Positions 29,412-37,602 of a DNA stretch of 64,000 nucleotides are shown in pieces. Both the position numbers and the translations under genes were made by a program. This stretch comes from Kitasatospora sp. A2-31 (GTDB lineage Bacteria > Actinomycetota > Actinomycetes > Streptomycetales > Streptomycetaceae). Within the stretch, counting starts at the first letter, position 1, and each line of letters starts with the position of its first letter. The DNA lies in contig NZ_JAKNTA010000003.1 of the NCBI RefSeq assembly GCF_022288725.1, positions 252,972 through 316,971 on the forward strand, read 5' to 3'. The notes under the pieces are model-generated. The model did not search any database, had not been told where the DNA came from, and worked only from the letters and a program-made list of their open reading frames with translations.

Positions 29412-30764
29412 GTGACCGCGGTGCGTCCGGAGGGGCGCTTCCAGCCGGGGGCGGACCCACTGGGCGGCGGGGGGTACGGCAGGGACGGGGCGTACGGCCA
29501 GGCCGGGCAGCCCGGTGAGTACGACCAGTACGACCAGTACGGCCAGTACGGCCAGGCCGTGCACGAGGGCCGGTCCGCTCAGGGTGCCCGGTCCGCCCGG
29601 GGTGCCCAGGACGGCGGCCACCCGCAGCAGCAGGAGCACCGGCAGGGCCGGCACGCCGCGGACAACGCGTACCTGCAGCACGGCCAGTACCAGTACCAGG
29701 AGCAGTACGCCGGCTATCCGGCCCAGCAGGAGCAGCCGACCGGGCCCGTCCAGCAGGGGCAGGCCGCGCAGCGGCCGGGCCGCGGCGCCGACGACGGCTG
29801 GGGCGTCTACGAGCAGGCCGAGCAGCCGCTCCGGGCGGGCCCGGACGACACCGCCGCGGCCGCGGAGCAGCCGGACGCCTCCTGGCCGGCCGACCGGACC
29901 ATCCAGCTGCGCGTGCCGCCGCCGGCCGTGGACGAGCCGCCGACCGGCGGCCGCGCCGAGCGCCGCCGGGCCGCGCAGGGCCGGATGTCGGTGCGCTCGG
30001 GCAGCGGACGCCGCCGGGCGAACGGTCGCGCGGCGGCGGGGGAGCGGGGGGCGCGGCCCAAGGAGTCGGCGCTCGTCGTCGGCGCCCGGTTCGTGGGTGA
30101 GTTCTGCATCACGCTCGGCGTGGTGATGCTGCTGTTCGTGTCGTACCAGCTCTGGTGGACCAACGTGCAGGCCGATGCGGCCGCCGACGGCGCCCGCAAC
30201 CAGCTGGAGCAGCAGTTCGACTCGGCCCAGCCGGCGCCCGGGGCGTCCGGGCAGCCGGCGCCGGACCCGGCCAAGCCGGAGACCTTCGAGCCGGGCAAGG
30301 GCTTCGCGATCATCCACCTGCCGAAGCTGGGCCTGAAGTTCCCGATCGCCGAGGGCACCGCCAAGACCTCGGTGCTCGACAAGGGCCTGGTCGGCCACTA
30401 CACCGGCACCGGCATGCCGGCCGACAAGCAGGGGAACTTCGCGCTGGCCGCGCACCGCAACACCCACGGCGAGCCGTTCCGGCACATCAACCAGCTCGGC
30501 AAGGGCGACAAGATCGTGGTGGAGACCGCGACCTCGTACTACACGTACGAGGTCACCGGGGGCATCCCGGAGACCCCGCCGTCGAACGTGAGCGTGATCA
30601 AGCCGGTGCCCAACGGCTCCGGGTTCACCCAGCCCGGCCGGTACATCACGCTGACCACCTGCACGCCGGAGTTCAGCTCGAAGGCGCGCTTGATCCTCTT
30701 TGGGAAGATGATCGAGGAGCGGCCGCGCAGCCAGGGCAAGCCGCCCGCGCTCACGGCCGGCTGA
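29412..30764 (+). CDS. Class E sortase, long form
   Basis: Membrane-bound transpeptidase, 450 residues. Residues 1-215 are a low-complexity Gln/Tyr/Gly/Arg cytoplasmic region (repeats such as QYGQYGQ). One membrane helix (FVGEFCITLGVVMLLFVSYQLWW) precedes the sortase fold with H348 in AAHRNTHGEPF, nucleophile C417 in TLTTCTPEF and R426 in SKARLILFG. Class E sortases anchor LAXTG-type proteins such as chaplins in Streptomyces. No substrate is in the window. GTG starts six bases after the pabA stop; a second GTG lies three codons later. A second sortase follows. Confidence 0.9.
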   Translation: MTAVRPEGRFQPGADPLGGGGYGRDGAYGQAGQPGEYDQYDQYGQYGQAVHEGRSAQGARSARGAQDGGHPQQQEHRQGRHAADNAYLQHGQYQYQEQYAGYPAQQEQPTGPVQQGQAAQRPGRGADDGWGVYEQAEQPLRAGPDDTAAAAEQPDASWPADRTIQLRVPPPAVDEPPTGGRAERRRAAQGRMSVRSGSGRRRANGRAAAGERGARPKESALVVGARFVGEFCITLGVVMLLFVSYQLWWTNVQADAAADGARNQLEQQFDSAQPAPGASGQPAPDPAKPETFEPGKGFAIIHLPKLGLKFPIAEGTAKTSVLDKGLVGHYTGTGMPADKQGNFALAAHRNTHGEPFRHINQLGKGDKIVVETATSYYTYEVTGGIPETPPSNVSVIKPVPNGSGFTQPGRYITLTTCTPEFSSKARLILFGKMIEERPRSQGKPPALTAG

Positions 30765-30880
30765 CGGCCGACCGGCAGCAGGGTCCGGGCAACCGGCCCG
30801 GGCGGTCGGACGGCGTCGGGCCGGGCGGGCACGCGGCGCCGCCGTCGGACGGTGTGGACAGGCCACGAGGGGGAGCAGCA

Positions 30881-31678
30881 GTGCAGCAGCAGGACGAGAC
30901 GGCGGAGCCCACGGCGGACGAGGCCTTCCCGCGGCCCGAGCCCGCGCGCCGCGGGCGCGGCGCGGTGCTGGCCGTGGTCGGGTTCGTCGGCGAGCTGCTG
31001 ATCACCCTGGGGCTGGTCCTCGGTCTCTTCGTCGCCTACTCCCTCTGGTGGACCAACGTCGAGGCCGACGCCGCGGCGGCCCGGGCCTCCGACCGGCTGC
31101 GCGACTCCTGGGCGGCCGGCCCGAGCGCTCCCCCCGGCGGCCCGGCGGCCACGCCGTCCCCCGGCGCGTCCGGCCCGGCCTACGCGGCGGGTGACGGGGT
31201 GGGCTTCCTGCACGTCCCGGCGATGGGCCGGGACTACCAGGTGCTGATCCGCATGGGCACCGACCCGGACACCCTGGCCGAGGGCGTCGCCGGGGTGTAC
31301 GAGCAGCCGTACCGCGCGGCGATGCCGTGGGACGCCGCGGGCAACTTCGCGCTGGCCGCGCACCGGGACGGCCACGGGGCGAAGTTCCACGACCTGGACG
31401 CGGTGCAGAAGGGCGACGCGATCGTCGTCGAGACCAAGGACAAGTGGTACGTCTACCGGGTCGACAGCACGCTGGCCGAGACGTCCAAGTACGACACCGG
31501 CATCGTCGCGCCCGTCCCGAAGGGTTCCGGCTACCAGTCCCCCGGCCGCTACATCACGCTGACCACCTGCACGCCGGTCTACACCTCGCGCTACCGGATG
31601 GCGGTCTGGGGCAGCCTGGTCCGGGTGGACGACGTGGACGCCGGGCGCACCCCACCGCCCGAGCTGCGCCACTCCTAG
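30881..31678 (+). CDS. Class E sortase, short form
   Basis: Sortase of 265 residues without the long cytoplasmic region of its neighbour. One membrane helix (VVGFVGELLITLGLVLGLFVAYSLWW), a Pro/Ala/Gly linker, then the catalytic domain with H161 in AAHRDGHG, C230 in TLTTCTPVY and an arginine in YTSRYRMAVWG. The GTG is behind GAGGGGGAG. Divergence between the pair in the substrate-facing part (PAMGRDYQVLIRMGTD versus PKLGLKFPIAEGTAK) suggests related but not identical roles. In S. coelicolor two class E sortases (SrtE1, SrtE2) are likewise adjacent. Confidence 0.9.
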   Translation: MQQQDETAEPTADEAFPRPEPARRGRGAVLAVVGFVGELLITLGLVLGLFVAYSLWWTNVEADAAAARASDRLRDSWAAGPSAPPGGPAATPSPGASGPAYAAGDGVGFLHVPAMGRDYQVLIRMGTDPDTLAEGVAGVYEQPYRAAMPWDAAGNFALAAHRDGHGAKFHDLDAVQKGDAIVVETKDKWYVYRVDSTLAETSKYDTGIVAPVPKGSGYQSPGRYITLTTCTPVYTSRYRMAVWGSLVRVDDVDAGRTPPPELRHS

Positions 31679-32036
31679 CGCGAGCCCGACGGTTCCCGCC
31701 GGGCGCGGCGCGAACGGTCGGTCCCGCCACGGCCACCGGCAGGACCTCTCGCCGGCCCGGCTCCCGCCCGCGCTCCCTTCATCCGCCGAGCCGGGGCTAC
31801 CGGCGGGCCCAGGGCGGCCGTCCGGTCCCCGGGGGACCCCATCAGGCCCAGCGGCCCCGCCAGGCCCTGGGGCGGGCCCTCCAGCCCTTCTCGGGGCCGT
31901 CCCGTGCCCGTTCGGCCCCGTCCGGGCCCCGGACATCCCCTCCGGACCTCGTCCGGAACTCGTCCGGACCTCGTCCGGACCCCGGCCGGGACGGCCGGAG
32001 CCGGCGGAGGCCGCCCCGGGGAACGTCCGGGTTACG
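31679..32036. other. Spacer between sortase and pknB with an 11-bp tandem repeat
   Basis: No gene is seen. Around 31946-31989 the unit ACCTCGTCCGG is repeated three times with one change and once more in decayed form (ACCCCGGCCGG), giving an 11-bp, one-helical-turn period. The surrounding 150 bases are rich in TCCGG and GGGCC words. It ends at the bidirectional terminator. Confidence 0.6.
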
Positions 32037-32086
32037 CCCGAGGGGCCCGTCGCAGCGGTGTGAACCGCTTCGACGGGCCCCTCGGG
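32037..32086. terminator. Bidirectional terminator between sortase and pknB
   Basis: Perfect 16-bp arms (32037-32052 and 32071-32086), extended inward by AGCGG/CCGCT, with a TGTGAA loop. It lies between the convergent sortase and pknB genes and should stop both. Confidence 0.88.
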
Positions 32087-32130
32087 CCGGGTCCGGAGCC
32101 TCACCGGCTCAGAGCCACGGGAACCACGGA

Positions 32131-34260
32131 TTAGGGGTTGCCCCCTTTGGTGTTGGAGGGCGAGGGGTTGGGACCGTCGTTGCCCCCTTTGGTCGGCTCG
32201 GGCGCCCTCGTCATCAGGGTCACCGAGGTGTTCGGGTCCACCTGGGAGCCGGCACCCGGCATCGAGCCCGTCACCAGTGCGTTCGGGTCCTGCGGGCCGA
32301 GCAGCGTGTAGCCGAGGCCGAGCGCCTGGAGCTGCTTGGTGGCCTCCTTGACCGTGACGTTCTGCAGCGGCGGGACGGTGACCTTGTCCGGCGCCTTGAA
32401 GACGGTCAGCACGATCTTCGTGTTGGCCGGGACCTTGCCGCCCGCCGGCTGCTGCGAGGCGACAGTGTTGATCTTGCTCGGGTCGTTGGTCGGTGTGGTC
32501 TTCGACGCGTCGACCTGGAAGCCGGCGGTCTCCAGCGCGGCCTGCGCGGCCTCCTTCTGCTGGCCGACCACGTTCGGCACGGAGATCTTGGCCTTGCCCT
32601 GCGAGACGGTCAGCTTCACCGGGGCGCTCGGGTCGGCGGGCGCGCCGGCGGCCGGGTCCTGGGCGAGGACGGTCTCCTGCGGAGCGTTGTCGTCGTCCTT
32701 GTACTCCGGCTGCGCGATGTTGGTGAAGCCCGCGTCGGTGAGCGCCTTGGTGGCCTGCTCCTTGGTCTTGCCGGTCACGGTCGGCATGGTGGCCTTGGCC
32801 GGGCCGGAGGAGAGCTGCACCGTGATGGTCCCGGCTTCGGCGACCTGCTGGCCGGCCGCCGGGCTCTGGACGCAGATCTGGTCCTTCTTGATGTTGGTGT
32901 CCGGGCAGGCGATCTTCTCGCCCTCGGTCACCACCAGCTTGGCCTGCTGGCCGGCGGTCTTGGCTTCCGCCAGCGTCCTGCCCACCAGGTTCGGCGCGCT
33001 GACCTTGACCGCGTCCTTCTTGTCGTCCTTCTTGTCGCTGAACATCGCCTGGGCGACGAAGAAGGTGCCGACCAGGACCAGCACGGCGGCCACCGCCAGG
33101 ACGATCCAGGAGGTGTTGCTCTTCTTCGGCGGCTCCTCGCCGCGCCGGGCGGCGCGGCCGTAGCCGTCCTCGCCCCCGCCACCCGGGCCGCCCGCATAGG
33201 TCTGGCCGTAGCCGTCGTCGGAGTAGCCGGGCTGCTGGCCGTAGCCGGGCTGGCCGCCGGCCTGCGGCAGCACCGTGGTCGGACCGCCGCCGGGCTGCTG
33301 CGGCAGCACGTTGGTCTGGCCGTACGGGTCGTGCTGCTGCGGGTAGCCGTTCTGGTCGTAGCCGTACCCGGCCGCACCGCCCATGCCGTAGGCGGCGGCC
33401 TGCTGGGCGGCGGCCACCGGCAGGCCGTCGAGGAAGCGCTCGATGTCGTCGCGCATCTCGTCGGCGGTCTGGTAGCGGTAGTCGCGCTCCTTGGCGAGCG
33501 CCTTCAGGACGATCGCGTCGACCTCGGGGCGCACCTCGGGATCGAAGACGGACGGCGGCTGCGGCTCCTCCCGGACGTGCTGGTACGCCACGGCCACCGG
33601 CGAGTCGCCGACGAAGGGCGGGCGCACGGTCAGCAGCTCGTACAGCAGGCAGCCGGTGGAGTAGAGGTCGGAGCGGGCGTCGACCTGCTCGCCCTTGGCC
33701 TGCTCGGGGGAGAGGTACTGGGCGGTGCCGATGACGGCCGAGGTCTGCGTCATGGTCATCCCGGCGTCACCCATCGCCCGGGCGATGCCGAAGTCCATGA
33801 CCTTGACGTTGCCCTGCCGGGTCAGCATGACGTTGGCGGGCTTGATGTCCCGGTGCACGATGCCGGCCCGGTGCGAGTACTCCAGGGCCTGCAGAATGCC
33901 GATGGTCATCTCCAGCGCCCGCTCCGGCAGCAGCCGGCGCCCGGAGTGCAGCAGCTCGCGCAGGGTCGAGCCCTCGACGTACTCCATCACGATGTACGGG
34001 ATCGAGATGCCGTCGATGTAGTCCTCGCCGGTGTCGTACACGGCGACGATCGCGGGGTGGTTCAGGGATGCCGCGGACTGCGCCTCACGACGGAAGCGGG
34101 CCTGGAAGGACGGGTCGCGGGCCATGTCGGCCCGGAGCGTCTTCACTGCGACGGAACGGCCGAGCCGGGTGTCATGGGCGAGGTACACCTCGGCCATGCC
34201 GCCGCGCCCGAGGACGCCGCCGAGCTCGTACCTGCCGCCTAGGCGACGAGGCTCTTCCAT
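32131..34260 (-). CDS. pknB: Serine/threonine protein kinase PknB with PASTA domains
   Basis: Membrane kinase of 709 residues that senses peptidoglycan fragments. The kinase domain has the Gly-rich loop LGRGGMAEVY, K40 in VAVK, HRDIKPANVML and DFGIARAMG, followed by a Tyr/Gly/Gln-rich juxtamembrane linker. A transmembrane helix (SWIVLAVAAVLVLVGTFFVAQAM) leads to four extracellular PASTA repeats beginning APNLVGRTLAEA, MPTVTGKTKEQA, VPNVVGQQKEAA and VPPLQNVTVKEA. The ATG chosen starts MEEPRRLGGRYEL; the frame extends upstream without a ribosome site. Last gene of the fhaA-fhaB-pstP-rodA-pbpA-pknB set, opposed by PstP. Confidence 0.95.
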   Translation of the reverse strand: MEEPRRLGGRYELGGVLGRGGMAEVYLAHDTRLGRSVAVKTLRADMARDPSFQARFRREAQSAASLNHPAIVAVYDTGEDYIDGISIPYIVMEYVEGSTLRELLHSGRRLLPERALEMTIGILQALEYSHRAGIVHRDIKPANVMLTRQGNVKVMDFGIARAMGDAGMTMTQTSAVIGTAQYLSPEQAKGEQVDARSDLYSTGCLLYELLTVRPPFVGDSPVAVAYQHVREEPQPPSVFDPEVRPEVDAIVLKALAKERDYRYQTADEMRDDIERFLDGLPVAAAQQAAAYGMGGAAGYGYDQNGYPQQHDPYGQTNVLPQQPGGGPTTVLPQAGGQPGYGQQPGYSDDGYGQTYAGGPGGGGEDGYGRAARRGEEPPKKSNTSWIVLAVAAVLVLVGTFFVAQAMFSDKKDDKKDAVKVSAPNLVGRTLAEAKTAGQQAKLVVTEGEKIACPDTNIKKDQICVQSPAAGQQVAEAGTITVQLSSGPAKATMPTVTGKTKEQATKALTDAGFTNIAQPEYKDDDNAPQETVLAQDPAAGAPADPSAPVKLTVSQGKAKISVPNVVGQQKEAAQAALETAGFQVDASKTTPTNDPSKINTVASQQPAGGKVPANTKIVLTVFKAPDKVTVPPLQNVTVKEATKQLQALGLGYTLLGPQDPNALVTGSMPGAGSQVDPNTSVTLMTRAPEPTKGGNDGPNPSPSNTKGGNP

Positions 34261-34522
34261 AGTTCCGACCCTCTCCCTCACCCGCCGGTGAGGTTGTGAC
34301 GTAGGTGTCCCCGCACGCCTTGAGCGACGCCGGCCCGGCCCCGGGTGGTTCTCGCGGTCAGGACCCTGCGGCGCCCCGCGGGCGGCAACGGGCACACCCG
34401 CTGCTTGCGGATACGCTACCGGTCGCACCGCGCCGGACCGGAGTCAGCTCTCGGCCGATACCAGACCGGTATCCGTTCGGGGGTGCCGATCGTGACATAT
34501 CACTCACTCGTGGCGGCCGCTG

Positions 34523-35977
34523 CTACTTGCCGAGGGCGGCCTGCATCACCGCCTTGGCGATCGGCGCGGCCAGCCTGCCGCCGCTGATGCCGTCGCGGTT
34601 GTTGGAGCCGTCCTCGACCACCACCGCCACCGCGACCGACTGGCCGTCGGCGGTCTTGGCGAACGAGGTGAACCAGGCGAACGGAAGGCCGGCGTTGTCC
34701 TCGCCGTGCTGGGCGGTGCCGGTCTTGCCGCCGACCTGCAGGCCGGGGATCCGGGCGTTCTTGCCGGTGCCGTTCTCGACCACGGAGACCATCATGTCCT
34801 GCAGCTTCTGCGCGGTGGCCGGGCTCATCGGCTGGGAGAACTGCTTCTCGGTGTGCTTGGAGACGGTGGTCAGCGAGGCCGACCGCTCCTGGTCCACCAG
34901 GTACGGCTGCATCAGCGAGCCGTTGTTGGCGATCGCGGCGGAGACCATCGCCATCTGCAGCGGGGTGGCCCGGGTGTCGTGCTGGCCGATCGCGTCCATC
35001 GCCGTTCCGTCCGGGGTGGAGGCGTTCGGGTAGAGGCTCTTCTCGGAGCGGACCGGGGTGTCCACCGTGCTGTTGAAGCCGAACTTCTCGGCCTGGGCCC
35101 GCATCTTGTCCCGGCCGAGGTCCACGCCGATCTTGCCGTAGACGGTGTTGCAGGACTGGTCCATGGCCGACTTGAGCGTGGCGTTCTCGCAGCGCTCGTT
35201 GGGGCTCTCGTTCTTCAGGTCGGTCTTGGTGCCCGGCAGGGTGTACGGCTCGGGGGTCTGCGTGGTGTCGTCGATGTTCTGGAACATCCCGTTCTCGAAC
35301 GCCGCGGTCGCGGTGACCAGCTTGAACGTCGAGCCGGGGGGGTAGGTCTCGCGCAGCGCGCGGTTGAGCAGCGGCTTGTTGGTGTCGGCGTTGAGGTTGT
35401 TCCAGGCCTCGCCGTCGGACTTCTCGAAGCCGGAGAAGGTGCTCGGGTCGTAGGAGGGCGTGGAGACCAGGGCCAGGATGGCGCCGGTGCGCGGGTCGAG
35501 GGCGACCACCGCACCCTTCTTGTTGCCCAGGCCGTCGAAGGCGGCCTTCTGCGCCTTGGCGTTGATCGTCGTGACGACGTCGCCGCCCTTCTTCGGCTCA
35601 CCGGTCAGCATGTCCAGGGTGTTGCGGAAGAACAGCCGGTCGTCCGTCCCGGAGAGGATGCCGTCCTCCAGGTTCTCCAGCCCGGTGCTCTGGAAGGCCG
35701 AGGTGTAGCCGGTGACCGGCGCGTACATCGGGCCGTCGATCCAGGTGCGCTTGTACTTGTAGCGCAGGCCGTTGACGAACTCGGAGGAGGTGACCGGCTG
35801 CCCGCCGACGATGATGTTGCCGCGCGGGTGGGCGTAGCGGTCGAACTCCTGGCGCTTGTTGTTCTTGTTGGTGGCCCAGGACTCGGCCTGGACCCCCTGC
35901 ACCCAGTTGGTGCGGACCATCAGGGCCAGGATCAGCACGAGGCAGAAGATCGAGACCCGGCGGATCGGCTTGTTCAC
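34523..35977 (-). CDS. pbpA: Penicillin-binding protein A (class B transpeptidase)
   Basis: Class B PBP of 484 residues, anchored by an N-terminal helix (VSIFCLVLILALMVRTNWV). It has the active-site S216-T-F-K219, S275-C-N277 and K418-T-G motifs. It cross-links septal or lateral peptidoglycan together with the SEDS polymerase encoded just upstream. The GTG start overlaps the stop of that gene by 4 bp. M. tuberculosis PbpA is phosphorylated by PknB; the same cluster layout suggests similar control. 262 bases without a gene separate it from pknB. Confidence 0.95.
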   Translation of the reverse strand: MNKPIRRVSIFCLVLILALMVRTNWVQGVQAESWATNKNNKRQEFDRYAHPRGNIIVGGQPVTSSEFVNGLRYKYKRTWIDGPMYAPVTGYTSAFQSTGLENLEDGILSGTDDRLFFRNTLDMLTGEPKKGGDVVTTINAKAQKAAFDGLGNKKGAVVALDPRTGAILALVSTPSYDPSTFSGFEKSDGEAWNNLNADTNKPLLNRALRETYPPGSTFKLVTATAAFENGMFQNIDDTTQTPEPYTLPGTKTDLKNESPNERCENATLKSAMDQSCNTVYGKIGVDLGRDKMRAQAEKFGFNSTVDTPVRSEKSLYPNASTPDGTAMDAIGQHDTRATPLQMAMVSAAIANNGSLMQPYLVDQERSASLTTVSKHTEKQFSQPMSPATAQKLQDMMVSVVENGTGKNARIPGLQVGGKTGTAQHGEDNAGLPFAWFTSFAKTADGQSVAVAVVVEDGSNNRDGISGGRLAAPIAKAVMQAALGK

Positions 35978-37443
35978 GAGACGGGTCCTCCCTGGACCTC
36001 AGGGGTGGGCGACGGCTCGACCCCCGGTCGGCGGGCGTTGTCGCTGATCTTCAGCAGGATCGCGACCAGGGCCCAGTTGGCGACCACCGAGGACCCGCCC
36101 TGGGCGAGGAACGGCATGGTCATACCGGTCAGCGGGATCAGGCCGGTGACGCCGCCGGCGACCACGAAGACCTGGAGCGCCATCGCCGAGGAGAGGCCGA
36201 CGGCGAAGAGCTTGCCGAACGGGTCCCGGGCGGCGACCGCGGTGCGCAGGCCGCGCTGGACCAGCAGGGCGTAGAGCATGAAGATCGCCATCAGGCCGGT
36301 GAGGCCGAGCTCCTCGCCGAACGAGCCGAGGATGAAGTCGCTCTTGGCGGCGAAGTCGATCAGCCAGGAGCGGCCCTGGCCGAGGCCGGAGCCGGTGACC
36401 CCGCCGGAGCCCAGCGCCATCAGCGACTGACCGATCTGTTCGGTCGCGCCGGGGGGCGGCTTGGGGGCGAAGGCGGCCATCGGGTCGAGCCAGGCGTCGA
36501 TGCGGACCTTGACGTGGCTGGCGGTCGAGGCGACCGCGACCGCGCCGCCCACGGACATCAGCAGGCCGAAGATGATCCAGCTGGTGCGCTCGGTGGCGAC
36601 GTACAGCATCACCACGAAGAGGCCGAAGTACAGGAAGGACGAGCCGAGGTCGTTCTCGAAGATCAGGATCAGCAGGCTGAGCAGCCAGATCACGATGATC
36701 GGCCCGAGGTCGCGGCCGCGCGGCAGGTAGAGGCCCATGAAGCGGCGGCTGGCCAGGGCCAGTGCGTCCCGCTTCACCATCAGGTAGCCGGCGAAGAACA
36801 CGGTGAGGATGATCTTGGCGAACTCGCCGGGCTGGATCGAGAAGGCGCCCATCCGGATCCAGATCTTGGCGCCGAAGTCCTCCTTGCGGGCCGGGAAGAA
36901 GGCCGGCGCCGCGAGCAGCACCAGGGCTGCCGCCATCGAGATGTAGGTGTAGCGCTGGAGGACCCGGTGGTCCTTCAGGAAGATCATCACGAAGATGAAG
37001 AACGCCACCCCGAGGCCCGACCACATCAGCTGGTTGGCGGCGGCGGGGTAGTTGTTGTGCAGCAGCTTCCCGGCCTTGTCGAGGCGCCAGATCATCACCA
37101 CGCCGAGCCCGTTGAGCAGGGTGGCGATCGGCAGCATCAGCGGGTCGGCGTACGGGGCGAAGCGGCGCATCAGCAGGTGCGCGATCAGGGCCAGCGCACC
37201 CATGCCGAGGCCGTAGCCGAGCATGCCGGCGGGCAGCGAGTCGTCCATCGCGAGGCCCACGTTGGCGTAGGCGAGGACCGGCAGCACCACCGCGAAGGCC
37301 AGCATCGCCAGCTCGGTGTTGCGCCGGTTCGGCGTGCCCGGGGCCGAGATGGTGGTGTTGCCCCGGCGCCGGGAGGACGCGCGGTCCGCCGGTACGCCGT
37401 TGGACCGGCGGTTGGCGCCGTTGCTCACGTCGAAGGTGCTCAT
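35974..37443 (-). CDS. rodA: FtsW/RodA/SpoVE (SEDS) peptidoglycan glycosyltransferase
   Basis: Polytopic membrane protein of 489 residues with about ten to twelve helices after a 50-residue basic N-terminus. SEDS motifs include GVVMIWRLDK, the GEFAKI motif after IQPG and the conserved NDLGSSFLYFGLF and GLIPLTGMTMPFLAQGGSS segments. It polymerises glycan strands with its class B PBP partner, here the overlapping pbpA. The ATG is behind GGGAG. I use rodA by synteny with Rv0017c; it could equally be named ftsW-like. Confidence 0.92.
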   Translation of the reverse strand: MSTFDVSNGANRRSNGVPADRASSRRRGNTTISAPGTPNRRNTELAMLAFAVVLPVLAYANVGLAMDDSLPAGMLGYGLGMGALALIAHLLMRRFAPYADPLMLPIATLLNGLGVVMIWRLDKAGKLLHNNYPAAANQLMWSGLGVAFFIFVMIFLKDHRVLQRYTYISMAAALVLLAAPAFFPARKEDFGAKIWIRMGAFSIQPGEFAKIILTVFFAGYLMVKRDALALASRRFMGLYLPRGRDLGPIIVIWLLSLLILIFENDLGSSFLYFGLFVVMLYVATERTSWIIFGLLMSVGGAVAVASTASHVKVRIDAWLDPMAAFAPKPPPGATEQIGQSLMALGSGGVTGSGLGQGRSWLIDFAAKSDFILGSFGEELGLTGLMAIFMLYALLVQRGLRTAVAARDPFGKLFAVGLSSAMALQVFVVAGGVTGLIPLTGMTMPFLAQGGSSVVANWALVAILLKISDNARRPGVEPSPTPEVQGGPVS

Positions 37444-37602
37444 GCTCCCGCCTCTCCCCCGGCCGCCGACCGGGAGGAACCCGGTCGCGCGGCAGGGGCA
37501 GGCGCCCACGCGCGCCTCTCGATCATTAGCTCGCTCACTTGGGGGCCGCTCCCTGACGGCCGGCGGGCCCGCAGCGGGCGGGCCTATGTCGGGTCACGGC
37601 CG

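Noticed and set aside
31327..34242. Long plus-strand frame covering sortase 2 and pknB
   Set aside because: It reads in the wrong frame of the sortase and antisense to pknB; the translation is low-complexity with no family motif.
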